Notes: generated by a model from the sequence alone, not told the origin. A DNA stretch of 64,000 nucleotides from Arabidopsis thaliana (GCF_000001735.4 NC_003074.8:18793261-18857260); one strand, 5' to 3'. Shown: positions 28,863 to 40,835, counted from the stretch's first letter. Numbers and translations are program-made.

Positions 28863-31800
28863 TTTTATTTTTGTGTGATCTGACTTCACTCTTGTCTCTC
28901 TCCTTAAAACCCACCACCACCTGTCTCTCATCAGAAAAGTCAAACCCTTCTTTTATTTATTCCTTTAATACAAATTTTCGGAAAATTTCACAAACTTTAA
29001 GAAGTTTTTTTTTTTTTTACAAACCTTTATGATTCTTCTTTCTTATTTTAAGGACACTTTTTGTTGAAGTTGTTAAATCGAAAAATCAAAATCATAAACA
29101 TAAATTTCTATGTTCCAAAAGTTATTTACATCTTGTAGAAATTTACGATTTTATTATGCAGTATGTAGCTAGTTACCAAAAAATCTTAGTTTCTTTTGTT
29201 TTATAGCTACGTTGTTAAAAGAGTTTTAATTTTATTGTTAAATTATATTTAATAAACGTTTATACAAATGAATATTTAATAAACCTTCTATTTACGTTGT
29301 CTTGATGTTGTCTTGATGTAAACCATATTTAAATTGCATCTGCATATTTCTCGAAATCTCCTTTCCTTAGAGTGTTTAAACGGTTTTGAAAATTCTTATC
29401 AATCAATTGAACAAAATTGCTCTCCATGTCTCCTGTCATTTCTTTTCCTCTAAATACTTTTTAATCGACAATAAACAGTTTTTTCAGTCAACATGACCAC
29501 ACCTGAATAGTTTACATTACATTAAAGATAATAATACAATTTTTAGAGCTTTTAACAAATTTGAAGTCATGAAATACAATAATCTGCGCTGTTTGAAAGC
29601 TTGGAATTCGAATATACAGTTTTAGTTTTATAATACCAGATCAAATTCAAATATGTTTCCATAGTTTTTTTTTTTTTATGTGCACCGTTTCCATAGTTTT
29701 CTTCAAATTAGTTTTCTCTAATGTTTTTTTTTTGTCAATTACTAGCATATAATTCGATATATAATTATCTTTTTTGTTGTTGTATGTCTGTTTCATTTGA
29801 TTCTCTAAACTCGGAAAAAGACAAAGAAAGTGACCAACCAAGTTATAGACCGACTTGATTTAAATGGCGCGATCTAGTGGCGCACGTAGCTAGTATATTA
29901 ATCTTGGATTCAATTATTTTTGTCGACGATCCATAAATTTGATATGACTTAACAAAAGTCAAATTTTGTTGACTGAACTAAAAGGTTTAGTCGGATCGAG
30001 AGAGATAGAGATGGCTAGAAACAAATGGGATCATCACTATCTCTATCAAATCAATGTGACAAAAATCTCAATCATACATATACTTGTTAGGTACGTTTCT
30101 TTATTTTAATTCTTGTCTTTGTTCTCTCTAGAGATTAGATCGATTCCAATCACTTTGGCTTTTCTTCGTATCTCTCGAGTTCTCGACCGACAAATATACC
30201 TTTAAATTAATGCAACATTTTATTTTTACGATCTCTGTCATATCAGATTCTTCCCTTTTCTCTCCTTCGTGCACACGAATGGATAGTATGTATAAACCAG
30301 TTCTCTACCTATCAAAGACAAATTTTGTTTTGGTAAAGCGTAGTTCGTCCAAATATGATATTTTCTTTCGTATTTCAGGATAACAAAACAAGTGGACAAT
30401 CGACTTACTCAACATGGAATTATTTTACTCTAGTTTAGTTTCTTTTTAACATATTTTTTGTTTGTTTGTTTGGTGTAAAAAAAGAGTAAATCGGAGTAAT
30501 GAATTTTTGTTTAATATGGTTCAGCCATATTAGAAATTTAAACCAATCACACCCATAATTAAATGATCGAAATAGCAAATGTTATAAGAAAATCGAATAA
30601 TATAACTAAATAAAAATCTTAACACTAAAATAATGACTTGACCGTCAAAAAATGATAACTGCAATTAGTAGTTTGATAAATTTTATTAGTGATCACCATA
30701 TTAGATCACATTCAAAATTAAAAAAAAAAATATGTGACGTAAGTTGTAAAATACAAACCAAAAGATACTCTTTGAACATAAATGGGAATCGTGTATATTA
30801 GATAACATTAGAAAAAACAGTGAACTCAAAAACTATTCATGTACTCTATGGTAAGTAGCTTCAGTCTATTACCACTCATACTTCTTATGGATGAAATTAC
30901 TTCATGATCACTTACACATAAATACGATAATGGCAAGTTTAAATCTGATTACAAAAATAGAAATTTAGGTGAAGATATGAAGAAGGGTGCATGGGGGTTC
31001 CCCCACATCCACCTGCAAAAGTTATGATTGCATTTCAATCATTGCCCACGAGCGCAACCAACACGTCGCTCTCTTTCCCTTCAATTTCATTTTTTTATTT
31101 CATCTCTATCGGTTTTACTTTGCTCGATATATAAGTTTATATGTATTACAAATTTCTCATGCTTTGAATCATATCGTCCCACTACTTTTTGGAATTAGTC
31201 ATTGCTCACAATGTTTGACTCTTTTCCTTCTATTCTTTTTGTCTTTACCTTCTCCGTTTCAGAAAGGGTTTTGCTAGTTATGCTAAATGAATGATTAAAT
31301 CGAAATGATACGGCTAGATTTTTTCTTTTCTACTTCGAAATTTTTCTTGTAGGCTTTTTAAAAATGGAAAATTGTATAATTTCTGAAAATTGTATTGAGC
31401 TAACAATTTTTATGGAATGATTTGCGATAAAGCACATCACAATGCAGAGTTTATTTTGCGTATAATATATAATTTTACACTAGTTGTTTGCATGAAAGTA
31501 TATATTTTCTTGAGATTTTCTTTTCCCGCAGTAACCATTTACTCGCTCTTTATAGACAAAACATAATTATGTAATTAGCAAAACAAAACATAATTATGTG
31601 GAGAAAAAACCTAAGAAATGGAAAGAGGAGGCTAAACTTAAGATAAAGCCCCATGAAGCAAATGATTTTGAAGTAAAAGAAACAAAAGTTATGTGTATGT
31701 TTGGTTAATGGCAAACATTAGTAAGACAAATTCTAGATTGTTTATAAAGAAACAATTTAAAATCATGGCTTGCATTTGACTGTAGTAAAAAAAGACTTTA

Positions 31801-32779
31801 CAAACTACAATATACATAAATAAACGACAAGCATTATTATAATCAAAAGAAGAAAAAAAAGTTGAGAAAGAAGAGAAGAGAAGAGTGTTGAGTTGTTGCT
31901 TGTTGGATCCTCTTTAAGTTTTCGCATGGGGTTAACATTATAGCAAATTCTCCTTTTACTTTCGGCTCTGGTCCCTTTCCAGATTTCATTTTTGTTATTA
32001 TCATAATTAGTGTTTTTATCCACCGATCTTATTCTTATATTTTATTTGTCATTGTTTTTTATAAGCATTTCTGAGATATAAAGCCAGTTGGGCTGAGATG
32101 TGTTAGCGATTGTTACGTACTGCTCATGAATGTGGATGGGTCATTAAACCAAAAAAAATAAAAAAATGTTGATGGGTCGTCACTCAAATATTCAAATTCA
32201 TCTTATGTGTTGTTACTTGCTATTTTCTTTCATCATAAGCAAATTTTTGTTTGAACGTTGCCTAATATTGCTTACAAAGAAAATGAAAGATGTGTAAACA
32301 TTCATATGTATATTATATTATATGTCTACACATTAATGACGTTTTAAAAGAAAATCCACATGTTAATACATAAATTATTCGGTCTCTAGATGTATGAAAA
32401 TGGCATTGACACTCCCAAAAGAAAAGAGAAACATTCAAAGCGCTAACATTGAGTAACTACGTCAATCAGAACGATCATTAACCAAACAAAAGTGTAAAGA
32501 TCTAAGAAATCATATGGCTTGCTTTTTATATTTAGAAATAATTGCAAATCTATTTTACAATTCCATCACGAATACGACCCCTGAGCATGTGTCCCAACCT
32601 AAGTAACAAGAGTCGTGTTGTATTTGTATATAATAATAATTCTAAAAATAGATACAGATATGTGTATATAAAATACTCAAACGTACGAAGTGTTTGACCT
32701 TGGATTTTAGTAATGTTTTCTAGCAAATGTGAAACCAAAATATTCAACAATAATGTCATAATGAAAACCATTAACAAAT
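28863..32779. other. gene-free AT-rich spacer
   Basis: No coding region recognised. The first 200 bases look like a 5' leader (CT-rich). An imperfect ggggg-tt-ccccc inverted repeat lies at about 30991-31004. Nothing else supported. Confidence 0.45.
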
Positions 32780-32851
32780 TCCATTGTCGTCCAGCGGTTA
32801 GGATATCTGGCTTTCACCCAGGAGACCCGGGTTCGATTCCCGGCAATGGAG
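32780..32851 (+). tRNA. tRNA-Glu (anticodon TTC)
   Basis: 72-nt cloverleaf. The acceptor stem tccattg pairs perfectly with caatgga, with discriminator G. The D-loop has agcggttagga (B-box-compatible A block), the anticodon stem tctgg/ccagg encloses ctttcac (anticodon TTC), and the T-arm is ccggg-ttcgatt-cccgg. A T-run starting at about 32854 is the Pol III terminator. No intron, and no encoded CCA, as expected for a nuclear gene. The acceptor carries an A-T pair where the usual plant tRNA-Glu has G-C (compensated), so it is probably functional. Confidence 0.96.
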
Positions 32852-33215
32852 CCTTTTTTTTCCTCAAATTATCTCAAAAATTCACGACTATCAATATATC
32901 CTCTCTCTAAACATATCAATCTATTATATGCTAAATAAAATAACATTTCAATCATGTTTTCACCAATAAGTTTAATAATTGACCGTTTCTAGGCACATAA
33001 ATCATCACATGTATAGTAGTACTGCATAAGAAATAATCAATAAAACATCACAACTTTAAAGTTGGTTTGATTTTGATTAATAATATGACAAACTTCAAAA
33101 GAGAAAAAATAGCAATCAAGTTCAGAGGTAACAAACAGAATTGCATCAAGTTTTGATTTAGAATAAACAAAAAGGATTCTTAAGTTTTTAGAGTTTTAAA
33201 CAGCCGAATGAAACA

Positions 33216-36200
33216 TCAACGAACATACTCTCGCGATTCTGATCTCTTAGACCGCTTGTACTCACGTTCATATCTGAAGTCATCTTCCTCCATTTTATCG
33301 TAGCGATGACTGTACCGGTCTGTGTCCCCTTGATCGTCTTCATAGTAGCCACGAGTTTCTTCTGGCTCGCCACGGTACTCTGCATCTCTCTCACGGGACC
33401 GACCACCACCCTCATGCTCATATTCACCTCCTTCATAATCCCGCTCCTTCTTTCTACTGCGGTCTCGGTCATGATCCCTTGAAGTACGATCCCGTCCCCT
33501 GTCACGGTCACGGCGGTCTCTGTCTCCTCTGTCACGGGTCCGGTCACGATCACGTCTGCTGTCCCTATCCCTGTCTCTGCCTCCTTGGTCTCGGTCTCTG
33601 TGGTGCTTATCCTCTCTCGGTCTGTCACGAGACCTCTCTCGAGGTTGTTCGTGAGACAGCTCACGAGACCTTTCCCTTTCTTTTCCCTTTTCCCGAGATT
33701 TCTCACTGGAGACAAGGTAACAACATTATCAGCACAATATTAGTCACAAGGCAAAAGAGTTTGGTACGAATGAAAATATCTTTACCGCTCTTCCCGTGGT
33801 CTCGATGGCTCCTCTGACTGGGAGGTTCTTCCTTGCGGTTGTTGTTCCCCAACAATTTCTTCACCACCACCCACTCTTGAGGTCCCAAGTCCACCACCAA
33901 GCCTGCGTGGACGCCAGTTTGGGACGGTTCTACCTCTCTCCACATCAACCAAAACTCTTCTGCCGTCAATCTTTTGTCCATCAGCTTGCTTATATGCAGC
34001 TGTAGGAAGAGTAGCAAAACACAATGCAACATCAGTATAAAGAGCAAACATCTCAGGGAGATAAAAGAGGGTTGAAAGAAAAGAGATGTGAGGGCACCTT
34101 TCATGTCACGGGTGTGCATGTACTCAATGAAAGCATATCCTTTGGGTTTATTGGTCAGCTGATCAGTCACCAAATGAACCTGAGAAGTTTCAGAAGAAGA
34201 CAATTAACAAATCAAATCTGTGAGAACAAAATCAGATTCAAGATAAAAGTGTTTCATATCAAACAAACATGCAGCTCTATAAGGCAGGCAACCTTTATGT
34301 TGTGTCCAAATCCGAGAATGTCACCACCCACATCAAGAATTGGCAGAAAAATGGATGTATTGCAGCAAAATTACCATTTTTGAAGAGTCTAATAAACCAC
34401 CCCTTACCAGGGTATAGAAACTTAGATAACTAAAAATGTATTAAAAAGTGAACCAGATCACCTTCATAGTAGCCCAAGTCCCAGATACTGAATATATATA
34501 GATGTTAAGATAGGAAAAGAGAGAAGGGTTTTCGATAATCCAACCTTGGTTGCTTGAAAATAAAGCATTTGAATGGCTTTGGGATATGGGCAGATAATAT
34601 TTTATAAGTTGCTTACCAGCAGGATGAGTTGAGCTCATTATAGATTCAGAAAACAACTAATTGATTAGGTAAACCGTGTGCCTATAACCACTATATGATA
34701 TATCATTGTAAAAGTATTTGCTCTCTGAAGGGACAAGGAAATAAAAATACCAGGCCAAATTTACCGAAAACATCTCAAACAAACACCATGGAGAGAGGAG
34801 CTGTGTCATTATATGAGAAGCACTTATGCATCTATATATTCAGTTATTGAGAAAGGTCTAAGAGACTTGATGGCTTTACACAGTCTAAAGAAGGCATGCA
34901 AAACAAAGCAAATGTAGAATGGCCTTTTGGTCTAGCAGAAAAGATGCAAATTTATAAGGGACTGAAAAATTCTAACCTTGGAAGACTTTTGTAGATAAAA
35001 TAAAACAAATTGAGCAAAGAGCTCTAGAGAGGGAAGCCATTACACAAATTCTTACCGAACCAGCAAGGGAATGCTCAGAATAACCTACCCGTTTAATTGG
35101 TCCATAAGATTCAAACTCCCTTTTAATCTTACTCTCTGAGGATTCGTAGTTCTGCAAGACAAGAACAGACCAAAGTTAAGCACAACATAACTCAGATGTC
35201 TAACAAAAGTCATTCAACAGTAAGAAAAAAAGAAACACAGCTTACAAGTCTTGAAACGAACAATGTCTTGTATGGATCTCCAGTAGCATTTGGATCATTA
35301 TTGGGGTCATCTGCATATAAAAAAAAAACAAATTAACTAAGAATTCTCAAACCTAAGAGGGCATTAAAAGGAACACAAATAACATATAGTAGATTACATT
35401 TCTTTAAGTCCTCAGCAGCCTTTTCAACACCTTTCTCCAGTCGCAATTTATGAATTCTTTCCCTTTTCTGCGACTGGACAATGAAACAAAACAAAGCTAT
35501 AAGCCACTGATTTAGGGTTAAAATATGGCAATAATCGAAAGAGTTAAAGGTGCATCATCATACAGGTAATTCAACTTCTGGCTTAGGTGGAGCGTATTCT
35601 GGATCCCCAGGCTCAGCAAAGTTACTTACAAACTGAGCCATACCTATATTCAATACACAAGACAAAATCAAATCCAAAGCAAAGAAAACATAATCAGATA
35701 TACAAGTTGATACCTGTATAAGGCGGGCACTTTCTCTTCTCTGGTGGTGGTTTGTACTCCAATGGCGGACGTGGCTCAAAAAGCTTCAAGAGATTGTTTG
35801 TTAAGCCAGTAGGGTGGCTCTGACCCATCTGCATATCAGATAGATCCATTATATCAGCTTTAAAGCAACAAGATATCAATCAAACTGATTCAAAACTATA
35901 AAACAAGCTCAAGAATCAAGACCAATATAATCAAATCATATGACCTAAAATCGGAATCTCAATTCAATTTAGAACTAGCTGATGAGTGTTACAACGCAAT
36001 CGAAAATAGAACCGAAGCAAGTATCAAACGACTTAAGAGTATTCCAATTCATTAGCTAGAAACCTAATAGACAACGAAACTAAAATCTAGAGAGTAATCA
36101 CGAATTCAGCGAATTTAGAGAGAAGAGACGAACCAGCTTAAGCTGAAGAACATTGGCTCTGTTCTGAACTTTAGCGCGAGCTTGAACAGCGGCGTTTGGA

Positions 36201-36232
36201 TTACGCAAGAAAGGATCGCCGGAGTCTCCCAT
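33216..36232 (-). CDS. U1-70K: U1 snRNP 70-kDa protein (U1-70K)
   Basis: Core protein of the U1 snRNP that binds U1 snRNA stem-loop I and helps recognise 5' splice sites in the nucleus. The joined product, about 427 aa, begins [15 protein letters not shown] (start at 36232). It has a conserved N-terminal region ([15 protein letters not shown]), an RRM at about 138-216 with RNP2 LFVSRL and RNP1 KGYAFIEY, a Gly-rich RRLGGGLG stretch, and a long C-terminal RD/RE/RS-rich tail with many RDRDR repeats, ending [10 protein letters not shown]. There are many introns. The largest (34180-35088) interrupts the RRM and is the one known to be retained in some transcripts. I did not fix every exon edge; the exon 1 end (CTG before gttcgt) and the intron bounds given are read directly. 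Locus recalled as At3g50670. Confidence 0.96.
34180..35088 (-). other. alternatively retained intron of U1-70K
   Basis: Donor cgg|gtaggt after GPIKR and acceptor ttctcag|gttcat before HLVTD; 909 nt. Read-through adds [11 protein letters not shown] and about 30 more residues before a stop, cutting the RRM in half. A ~910-nt included intron giving a truncated U1-70K is published for Arabidopsis; size and position here agree. Confidence 0.85.
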
Positions 36233-36400
36233 GGCGACAAAAGGGATCTCGGAGCTGTGCTAGGGTTTTTCGTGAGGAAGCGGATGGAGGATTTTTGCAG
36301 AGAGAAGAAGCAAAACTAACAAAACCCAAATTCAATCTCTAACCGGATTCTGATTATTAAGAAAACCGAGTTGAGATCCAACAGATCACGATACGTAAAA

Positions 36401-36474
36401 CGATGCCGTGCTCGTATATCTCGGTCACACTTTAACCCACTCGCTGAACAAGAGGGTTATCAGCTTCAATTACC
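36401..36474 (+). repeat. diverged direct repeat, left copy
   Basis: ggtcacactttaacccact...ctgaacaagagggtt matches ggtcacacttaaaccctct...ctgaacaagagagtt at 40779 on, with weaker similarity extending upstream (cgatg...gg). The two copies bracket the 36.5-40.8 kb pseudogene block. Confidence 0.6.
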
Positions 36475-36710
36475 TTTTTTTTTGGATTTTACAATTTTTT
36501 GTTAACATGTCAAATTATTGGTTTTGTAGGCATTCGTTGATCTTTGGCTCCCATATTTTTCTAAAATCCATTAACAAAAAACATAATTAAAATAGATTCC
36601 AATTTTATTTATTTTTACAATAACAGGCTCTAAATTTTTAAATATTTTAAAGTAACCATAATAAGAAAAATTAAGCATTTCCAAATGACCATCACTGATT
36701 CACTTCCATA

Positions 36711-37528
36711 GGATGTGGCTCTCCATCCAATGATTTTGTTAAGTATGATGGAACCGAGGTTGGAGATCTATTGAACTTGACGGGCACACCTTTTACCATT
36801 GGTCTCGTGCGCTAACAGCGTAATTGTTGTTGGTTGCAACATCAAAGCCTTTTGAGAAAAAATGAGCCAAGAATAGTTGGTTGCGTCTCCATTTGTGCAC
36901 TACAGCACCAGAAGCGAGAATGGATAAAAAAAGGTTGCAATGGCTATAGATGCTGCAGAAAGAAAGAACCTTATGTGATCGGGCATGTAACTGGTCTCTT
37001 AGTATACAAGGGGATAGTAGAAACACAACAATAGGCGAGGGTGCAAAGTGGCAATTTTAACAGACGAGTTTGACATATACCCTTCCTCAAAAATTAGTGA
37101 TACTCGATGGATTTATGCGATGAAACGTACGATAGTCCACCTACAATGGTCAATTCAAACTGTGAATCTCTCATCTGTCGGGTGCTCACATCACCGTTGC
37201 AAGTGCCATATATAACCTGACGGATTATGAGTACGAGATTGGATATTCAGTTTGTGCATGTTCCAGTGGTTACAATGTAACCCATAAGATCTTTTAGGTG
37301 GATGCAAAGTGAGAAACTGACTCGTTCTGTTTTCTTGTATTGTGGAAAATGCTTGCTTATTATAATTATGTGGTTTTTCATCTACAGATATGGACGAGTG
37401 TAGAATACTCAACAATAATGGACGTCACAAATATTGTTGCGAAGGTAGCATGTGTGTTAACACTCGGGGAGGGTACCATTGCGTGTTCCACAAGAAGAAG
37501 ACGTTGCCAATTATCATAGATTCATAGG
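36711..37528 (+). pseudogene. wall-associated-kinase-like (WAKL) extracellular-domain pseudogene
   Basis: Pieces of a WAK-like ectodomain appear in order but in different frames and with stops. They read GCGSPSNDFVKYDGTEV, ANSVIVVGCNIKAF, GCNGYRCCRKKEPYVIG, GCKVAILTDEFDIYPSSK, YEIGYSVCACSSGYNV, and finally an EGF-like unit MDECRILNNN...CCEGSMCVNTRGGYHC. This is the normal WAKL order (GUB_WAK-type Cys-rich region, then the EGF repeat before the membrane). No transmembrane segment or kinase domain follows; a TRIM element lies just downstream. At least three frame changes are needed, so it is not functional. Confidence 0.75.
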
Positions 37529-37652
37529 TATGCAATTTTATCATTCAGATTTATGTATTCATATAATGGGACTGATGACTCCCCTTGGTAACTGCGTTTG
37601 GCCATCGTAGTAGAAATTGTTGGAGCCTTGTCGCACCTGAACTTAGGCGCCT

Positions 37653-38663
37653 TATTGGGGATATATGTTATCCGATTAGGATTAGTACAATATCTTTGAT
37701 GATAGAGTTTCTAACCTATATTTTAGGGATTTATGTTTATCTCTTGATAGAGATCATTGTATATAAATACCATAGTTTGTGAATCAATAAAATCAAGTCA
37801 GTTCAATACCTTATTCTACATGGTATCAGAGCAGTCGATCTTTGTGGATCATAATTAAAGCTTCCGCATTATAGATTTTGTAATCAAGAAAAGATTATGA
37901 AGATGGTGATCACTGAAGGAGAAGACGGTGCCTCCGACGGTGGAAATGAAAACGACGAAGATGTCGGCATGTTAAGGGATGGAGGTTACGTGATTGTTTC
38001 TTAATCACATGGGTATTATTTTTCCAAAACTTTAAGTCGTTGGTTTTCTATGTTTTTAGTAGGATTGGTTTTGGTTTTTCTTTTTCTTTTTATGTTACTG
38101 GAATTATTCTTGAGTTAAGAAATTTTCAGAGTTTTTGTGTTCTTAGTAAGAGAGTTTGGTAATAGTTTTACCGTTACGGGGGAGTTTGGTTATGGTTTAG
38201 CCATTAGTAGAGTTTGTGGAACATTCATGTTTTTAGGTCATGTTTAGTCCCGAGTTATAGACCGTCCAAGATAAAGATGATTGTTTGTGGAGCAGCATAA
38301 TTTGCGTACACGGGATGTATTCCCTTTTACCAAGACCGAAGACATGATGAAGTTCCACCCCAAGAATGAAGTTTATACCCTAAGATGTTTATTTACATGA
38401 TTTGTCCGTCCTCGACATATTGTCCACGACATACGTGTTCCGCTTTGTGATTGCAAAGTTTGTGTTTTGCGTACCACGTTTGTCGTGCGGGGGAGTATTG
38501 GGGATATATGTTATCCGATTAGGATTAGTACAATATCTTTGATGATAGAGTTTCTAACCTATATTTTAGGGATTTATGTTTATCTCTTGATAGAGATCAT
38601 TGTATATAAATACCATAGTTTGTGAATCAATAAAATCAAGTCAGTTCAATACCTTATTCTACA
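37653..38663 (+). mobile_element. TRIM-type miniature LTR retroelement, complete
   Basis: Two 168-bp LTRs (37653-37820 and 38496-38663) read identical by eye. Directly after the left LTR is tggtatcagagc, the primer-binding site for initiator tRNA-Met. Directly before the right LTR is a purine tract (gtgcgggggag). A 5-bp target duplication cgcct flanks the element (37648-37652, 38664-38668). The 675-bp interior has no gag-pol; only a 35-codon frame (MKMVITEGEDGASDGG...) is seen, perhaps a gag remnant. The LTR starts TA rather than TG but ends CA. Length and structure are typical of TRIMs, mobilised in trans. Confidence 0.93.
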
Positions 38664-38701
38664 CGCCTCTATCAAAATCTATCACATAGACATAAAGAGA
38701 T

Positions 38702-38950
38702 CTAAATATGGATGGTAGTATTTTCGTTGTGAAGAAGTCTACATGAATTCTTAAAAATGATATCAATCTTCTTCGTGTCATAAATGTACCATGGCCCATC
38801 GTCAATCCAATACTTAGTCGCGACAGGACCGCTCATCCCCGAATCTGGATTATCCGCGATGGCTATATTCTCGCTGTAGGGTCCTTCGGAGAGGGCCACG
38901 GCGCAGTCATCAATACATTTGTTAGCGATGCTTTGTGCATAGGCTGCAAG
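38702..38950 (-). pseudogene. PR-1-like (CAP domain) gene fragment A
   Basis: Minus-strand frame reads LAAYAQSIANKCIDDCAVAL, then EGPYSENIAIADNPDSG and GPVATKYWIDDGPWYIYD. This is the middle of a plant PR-1/CAP protein (family: AAYA...W/A-Q, C-x-H-S-x-GPYGEN). It has no signal peptide and no C-terminal HYTQVVW or CNY motifs. The family His in the HSGGPYGEN segment is replaced (ALSEGPY). A broken copy. Confidence 0.7.
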
Positions 38951-39394
38951 AAAACAGTTGTGTTTGGTCGATTTGTATCATACTCGTTTTTCTTGCCAAA
39001 AGAAAACAGTTGTGTCAACAATATCTAGAGATTTCATTTTACATTGATATCCAAAATTTGTCTGTTTTGATCCTTCAATTTGATTTTCTCCTACCTTTTC
39101 AAAAGTTGTTTAGCCTTAACTGTTGCCTTGTGTGTTATCATGTAACCACATCTATCGCTAAGGCAAGGAACTAGGAGAATTTGCTGTCAGAATGTATCAT
39201 TGTGTGTGTGTGTGTGTTTTATACTTAATACTTGTATATACACAATTTATAAAGTATTCAAGCACATGTATAAAAACAATCGTAACTTGAAAATTTCACT
39301 AATAAACTTATGTAGTTTTTTGTTTGTGTAAGAAGAAAGCACAAAGATAAGTAACTAATGCTTGAGATTCATTATCGTAAACATCAATAGGAAA

Positions 39395-39790
39395 GTTGAC
39401 CAGGGATATTCTCCGGAGGAGGATCATTCTGACACCTCACCTAATCACGTTTCACGATCTGAGTATAGTCATCGCACACAAACATGCACGAATTGGTGTC
39501 ATAGCTTACCATATCCAATACTTGGTTGCCGCAGGACCACTCATCCCAGAATCCAGATTTTCTCCGAAGAACACTACGACGCAGTCATCGATACATTTGT
39601 TAGCGATTCTCTGTGCATAGGCTGCAAGAGTCTCGTTCCAATCCTTGACGTATTCTACGTTGTGAGCGGCGAGCATTTCTTGCTGTTCGATATCGACTCC
39701 TGGGCTTCCCTTTGGCGGTTGAGCGAGGGTACCACGAGCCAGGAGGGACAATAATGCGACTAAGAGAAGGGTATAACCAAAAAAACTCCT
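39395..39790 (-). pseudogene. PR-1-like (CAP domain) pseudogene B
   Basis: Reads a signal-peptide-like SFFGYTLLLVALLSLLARG, then PGVDIEQQEMLAAHN, WNETLAAYAQRIANKC, a shortened GENLDSGMSGPAATKYWI, a stop and frame change, then YDTNSCMFVCDDYTQIVKRD and another stop. An ATG (39800) exists only in a different frame, across a run of T. The HSGGPYGENIA segment is deleted. Fragment A has the same parental sequence, so the two derive from one duplicated PR-1-like gene. Confidence 0.72.
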
Positions 39791-40019
39791 TATTCTCCAT
39801 TTTTTTGCTCTTTTGAGAATATTTTTTATTTCTTGGCTAGTATATATAGAAGTTGGGTTCGGTGGGCTAAAAAAACAAGCTTGGAAACTTCAAATCTTTC
39901 GTTAATTTACTAAATAGAAAAGTTAAATAATATCCTTTACTCTAATGTGTCGATATTAACATTAATCCACATTTTTTTTTGAAAAAAATGTTAAATTATA
40001 TCTTTAGAAAAATAACGTT

Positions 40020-40560
40020 GTTACAACTAGTGCATCAGGCGTTTGATAAAGAAAGTATTGAAACTTAGATTGAGTTTGCTAAATCTTAGGATCGGCTTTG
40101 AAGTCAAGCTTGGAAGCATGCTTCATAACGACAGTCCTTCTACCTTTGTTTGGTTGTGATCTGATTTCTCATTTATATATCAATCCATTTGATTAGTTGG
40201 CCTGCAGTATTCGGTGTTTCACTGTGTCTCCGTCCATTTCTTTCCCTCCAATAATGTATGCAGTGATTTGGAAGATATACTTGATAATAAACTCTCGATT
40301 CGACAATGATGATTCTTGGATACATGAGTGAGAATCTGAGACCAGCCGTTGGAGTAGTGTGTCTTAAAGACGCCTTTGGCAAGCGCTGCTTAGACTTCCG
40401 AAGCATAGCAGCAAGAGAAAAAGAGATGGTCCCGTGTTTTAATGCAGTGGCTACATAAAAATGCATTCCCTCAATGCTCCTCTGTCCCACTTAAGCTTAC
40501 GAGCACCAGTGGCGAGACGGTCGTGGGCTGCCAGCCATATCAACACTTTTTCTTATACGA
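40020..40560 (-). mobile_element. LINE (non-LTR) retrotransposon 3' remnant
   Basis: Minus-strand pieces, in shifted frames, match the C-terminal zf-RVT part of plant LINE ORF2: HDRLATGARKLKWDRGAL, then a degraded THLFFSC-type region (GPSLFLLLCFGSLSSAC), then YWRERNGRRHSETPNTA and a basic tail. The W-RERN-RRH block is characteristic. Several stops and frameshifts make it a dead, 5'-truncated copy. Confidence 0.7.
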
Positions 40561-40755
40561 CATTACACTTTTTCTTACGAGTGTTTATATTTTATTGATC
40601 TGCAATGTATCTGTTCGTCCATGCCAAATCAAATCTATATCTATCATGTAACGAAGCATATATAATCATAATTTCAAATCTTCATTAATAAACTTATTCG
40701 TTTGTTATTATAACTTGTCATAGATTTGTTTTTGGTCCAACATGAAAAGCACAAA

Positions 40756-40835
40756 CCGATGTCGGATTGTTATAACCGGGTCACACTTAAACCCTCTTAC
40801 TGAACAAGAGAGTTTATAGAGCTCACAGTTTACCA
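40756..40835 (+). repeat. diverged direct repeat, right copy
   Basis: Partner of 36401-36474 (shared ggtcacact..aaccc..ct and ctgaacaagag). It lies at the right edge of the pseudogene block. Confidence 0.6.

Noticed and set aside
30985..31010. ggggg-tt-ccccc inverted repeat as a hairpin gene
   Set aside because: The loop of two bases is too short and there is no longer stem.
33479..33817. Cys/Gly/His-rich plus-strand frame
   Set aside because: Antisense of the Arg/Asp-rich U1-70K tail.
39200..39220. (TG)n run as Z-DNA or regulatory element
   Set aside because: Short simple repeat of a common kind, no further evidence.
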